The position numbers were made by a program, and so were the translations under genes. From Alkalimarinus sediminis (GTDB lineage: Bacteria > Pseudomonadota > Gammaproteobacteria > Pseudomonadales > Oleiphilaceae), in assembly GCF_026427595.1 (NCBI RefSeq), contig NZ_CP101527.1:2017501-2081500 (forward strand): DNA of 64,000 bases, read 5' to 3'. The notes beneath the pieces were generated by a model, which saw only the letters and a list, made by a program, of their open reading frames with translations, searched no databases and had not been told where the DNA came from. Below are positions 63,063 through 64,000 of this stretch, piece by piece (position 1 is the first letter of the stretch; the number at the start of each line of letters is the position of its first letter).

Positions 63063-64000
63063 TTACTGTTCTGGCTGCCAAGCAAACTCTGCTTCTACCA
63101 CATTACCCGCACCCACATATTCAAAATGCCTGCATAGAGACATCAGCAATGGTATACCACGCCCGGCATAACCACTGTTGTTCATTTTGGCTTGTTTGAA
63201 GTTGCTATAATCAAATCCATGGCCACTATCTTCTATTTTGATACTCAACAACCCACCATGACCATCTGGTAAGTGATCTATCGAAATCTTAACCCAGTCG
63301 TTCTCAAGCTGCTCGAGTCGCTGTGCTCTTAATGCATAATAGGTTGCAAACCCTTCAGGTGATACCTTTAACCCTGAGTCGAGCCCCAACACTCCGTGTT
63401 CAAGAGCATTTGAGGTTAACTCCGCCAGTATGGTGTAGACCTGCCCACTGAATAATCGCAAACCAGGCACTTCCATAATAATATGCAATAACATAGGAAG
63501 CGGATTAAAATCTTTAAGGGTCTGCCCTCGTAGTTCATAACGCAGCGCCCAGTCTACGGGACCTATTAGCGCACTTTTTGCCAAGTGGGCACCGCTCTCA
63601 ATAGCCATTTGATCTTCACTTACCATTTCAACTTCGACCATTGTTAGGTCGTCGTCACGCTCTCCTTCTCCGATAAAGTTGTGCACTTTTTGTTGAATGC
63701 TCGAGAACAACCTAGAAGGCACTTTTTGGTCTTGATAAACCTGATAGAGTCGATCTTCTCCGAACATCTCTCCATGCACGTTCCGGGCTTCGATTATTCC
63801 ATCTGACCACATGAAAAAGCGGTCTCCGGGAGACATCTCATATTTATAGGTTTCCGTGGTAAAACGATTAGCCGCTAGTACGCCGAGTGGTAAATGGTTA
63901 GAGGGTATTTTTGTTAGCTCTCCGTCAGTTCTGTAAAGAACCGCTTCTGGCAAACCACCAATCCACACCTCCACATCCCCTCTTGCAAAACTCATATCGA
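63063..64000 (-). CDS. hsbR: HsbR-like PP2C/SpoIIE phosphatase-kinase (5' end cut by window)
   Basis: The frame is open to the right edge, so the true start is outside; an in-frame ATG at 63995 is only internal. What is visible is the later part of a SpoIIE-type PP2C phosphatase (GDRFFMWSDGIIEARN), then a HATPase domain with an N-box ELTSNALEHGVLG and a GHGFDY motif. This is the RsbU plus RsbW arrangement of HsbR, which acts on an anti-sigma antagonist in relatives. A receiver domain would be expected before position 64000. Confidence 0.85.
   Translation of the reverse strand, partial: DMSFARGDVEVWIGGLPEAVLYRTDGELTKIPSNHLPLGVLAANRFTTETYKYEMSPGDRFFMWSDGIIEARNVHGEMFGEDRLYQVYQDQKVPSRLFSSIQQKVHNFIGEGERDDDLTMVEVEMVSEDQMAIESGAHLAKSALIGPVDWALRYELRGQTLKDFNPLPMLLHIIMEVPGLRLFSGQVYTILAELTSNALEHGVLGLDSGLKVSPEGFATYYALRAQRLEQLENDWVKISIDHLPDGHGGLLSIKIEDSGHGFDYSNFKQAKMNNSGYAGRGIPLLMSLCRHFEYVGAGNVVEAEFAWQPEQ

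Overview
The window comes from a marine-type gammaproteobacterium of moderate G+C. The evidence is the Pseudomonas/Marinobacter-style layout of the polar flagellum and chemotaxis cluster (fliK-fliLMNOPQR-flhBA-flhFfleNfliA-cheYZAB-motCD-parCP-cheW), the System I cytochrome c maturation operon next to it, the block mtnA/mtaD-ubiG-mupP-yciK, and a divergent purL/mltF pair. These sets are typical of Pseudomonadales, Oceanospirillales and Marinobacter relatives. I cannot name the species. The whole window looks chromosomal and vertically inherited. I saw no insertion sequence, prophage, CRISPR array, tRNA or rRNA.

Layout. 1-25.5 kb is housekeeping and metabolism: purT (cut by the left edge), a DUF1289 gene, a gamma-carbonic anhydrase-like gene, a Nudix gene, a YqfO-like gene, purL, mltF, recX, a large DUF349 protein, a ComFB protein, a thiolase/FadB beta-oxidation pair, the Prc/Tsp protease, an HTH protein and a small membrane protein, then mtnA, mtaD, ubiG, mupP and a YciK-type reductase. 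25.9-33.4 kb is the ccmABCDEFGHI operon on the minus strand, including a 58-residue ccmD. 33.6-35.5 kb holds a second FliK-like protein and an FhlB (the FlhB cytoplasmic domain alone). 35.5-38.6 kb is a coupled diguanylate cyclase/DUF1329 pair. 39-64 kb is one long minus-strand flagellar and chemotaxis region, ending in HptB and an HsbR-like PP2C phosphatase cut by the right edge.

How it works together. FliOPQR, FlhA and FlhB form the export gate. FliL, FliM and FliN belong to the motor and switch, and FliK sets hook length. FlhF and FleN set flagellar position and number. FliA is sigma-28, and MotC/MotD is a second stator. CheA, CheW, CheY, CheZ and CheB form the chemotaxis core, which ParC and ParP place at the pole. 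I found sigma-54-like promoters before fliL, flhA and probably fliK, and sigma-28-like promoters before parC and cheW. Together these suggest a tiered FleQ/RpoN then FliA cascade.

The window is mostly conventional. The points most worth a second look are a short gene between parC and parP that shares the ParP N-terminal motif, a fourfold repeated acidic motif in the CheA linker, a CTAG-dense repeat block after the HTH gene, a REP-like inverted pair after yciK, and several short tandem repeats in intergenic gaps.
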